From the NCBI GenBank assembly GCA_018398765.1, contig JAHBMJ010000141.1, forward strand, positions 1-54,864: a DNA stretch of 54,864 nt. Direction: 5' to 3'. Positions 54,201-54,864 of this stretch are shown here, in pieces (the stretch's first letter is position 1; every line of letters begins with the position of its first letter). This DNA comes from Chromera velia (Eukaryota > Sar > Chromeraceae). A program made the translations under genes and the position numbers. The notes below the pieces were generated by a model. The model did no database searches. It was not told where the DNA came from and saw only the letters and a list, made by a program, of their open reading frames with translations.

Positions 54201-54864
54201 CTGTGTATTTTTTTGTATTTTTTCAGTATTTTTTCGTGTTTTTTTGTATTCTTTCTGTATTTTCTCGTGTTTTTTAGAAAAACTAGCTGACCTCATTCTT
54301 GATGACGAATGTCGGCTCAGGAGAGTCTGTGTATTTTTTTGTATTTTTTCTGTATTTTTTCGTGTTTTTTTGTATTCTTTCTGTATTTTCTCGTGTTTTT
54401 TAGAAAAACTAGCTGACCTCATTCTTGATGACGAATGTCGGCTCAGGAGAGTCTGTGTATTTTTTTGTATTTTTTCTGTATTTTTTCGTGTTTTTTTGTA
54501 TTCTTTCTGTATTTTCTCGTGTTTTTTAGAAAAACTAGCTGACCTCATTCTTGATGACGAATGTCGGCTCAGGAGAGTCTGTGTATTTTTTTGTATTTTT
54601 TCTGTATTTTTTCGTGTTTTTTTGTATTCTTTCTGTATTTTCTCGTGTTTTTTAGAAAAACTAGCTGACCTCATTCTTGATGACGAATGTCGGCTCAGGA
54701 GAGTCTGTGTATTTTTTTGTATTTTTTCTGTATTTTTTCGTGTTTTTTTGTATTCTTTCTGTATTTTCTCGTGTTTTTTAGAAAAACTAGCTGACCTCAT
54801 TCTTGATGACGAATGTCGGCTCAGGAGAGTCTGTGTATTTTTTTGTATTTTTTCTGTATTTTTT
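54161..54864. repeat. 126 bp tandem repeat, six copies, running off the window
   Basis: CTGACCTCATTCTTGATGAC begins units at 54161, 54287, 54413, 54539, 54665 and 54791, an exact 126 bp period. Units 2-6 are virtually identical; the first differs by about one or two bases (TTTTTCAGTATT against TTTTTTCTGTATT). Each unit contains the exon-like segment (minus strand) with its AG and GT borders, plus an A-rich intron-like spacer. Because 126 is divisible by three, a minus frame stays open through all copies (42-residue repeats beginning MRSASFSKKHEKIQ), probably spurious. Confidence 0.95.

Noticed and set aside
54135-54800. Minus-strand frame with 42-residue repeats beginning MRSASFSKKHEKIQ
   Set aside because: It exists because the repeat period (126 bp) is divisible by three, and runs through the A-rich intron-like spacer. 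The exon-like frame in the same units fits the downstream exons better.

Overview
This is a nuclear chromosome end from a eukaryote. The left edge opens with eight or so CCCTAAA units (plant-type TTTAGGG telomere, C-rich strand running into the chromosome). Genes inland are split by GT-AG introns, and the DNA is crowded with microsatellites and retroelements. Telomere type, intron style and repeat load suggest a protist alga, and I would guess a chromerid (Chromera/Vitrella-like). That is inference: no rRNA or organism-specific marker is present.

Layout. 1-60 telomere; 61-2830 purine-rich subtelomeric DNA and repeat scraps. 2831-8523 holds two plus-strand genes for probable membrane proteins, separated by a GT array and a 1.1 kb GAAT/GAAC array. 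8524-10499 is simple-sequence DNA. 10500-20556 is a complete but mutationally dead Ty3/Gypsy chromodomain LTR retrotransposon, interrupted in gag by a 3,853 bp element with perfect 49 bp terminal inverted repeats. 20557-22005 is a minus-strand LINE remnant. 22420-26155 is a truncated minus-strand second Gypsy-like element. 26990-27600 holds a tRNA-like sequence and a degenerate ACCGCGC repeat array. 28695-30180 is a second LINE remnant. 30920-36100 shows scattered exon-like segments of an unidentified plus-strand gene. 36100-39150 is mostly anonymous.

39153-47533 (minus) is the most notable gene. I could assemble ten exons with consistent splice sites and phases into a 756-residue secreted protein built of repeated cysteine modules (C-x2-C-x4-CC), most on symmetric phase-1 exons. 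Facing away from it is a two-exon TenA/THI-4 family gene (48323-49391), a thiamine-salvage type enzyme. 49392-53317 is repeats and AT-rich DNA without a gene I can support. 53318-54200 (minus) is the 3' end of a gene whose most upstream visible exon is embedded in a 126 bp tandem repeat (six copies) that runs off the right edge.

The genes do not form an obvious pathway. The region reads as a subtelomere where transposon nesting, transition-type mutational decay, and duplication of exons and short repeats have been active. Exon models are manual and unsupported by transcripts.
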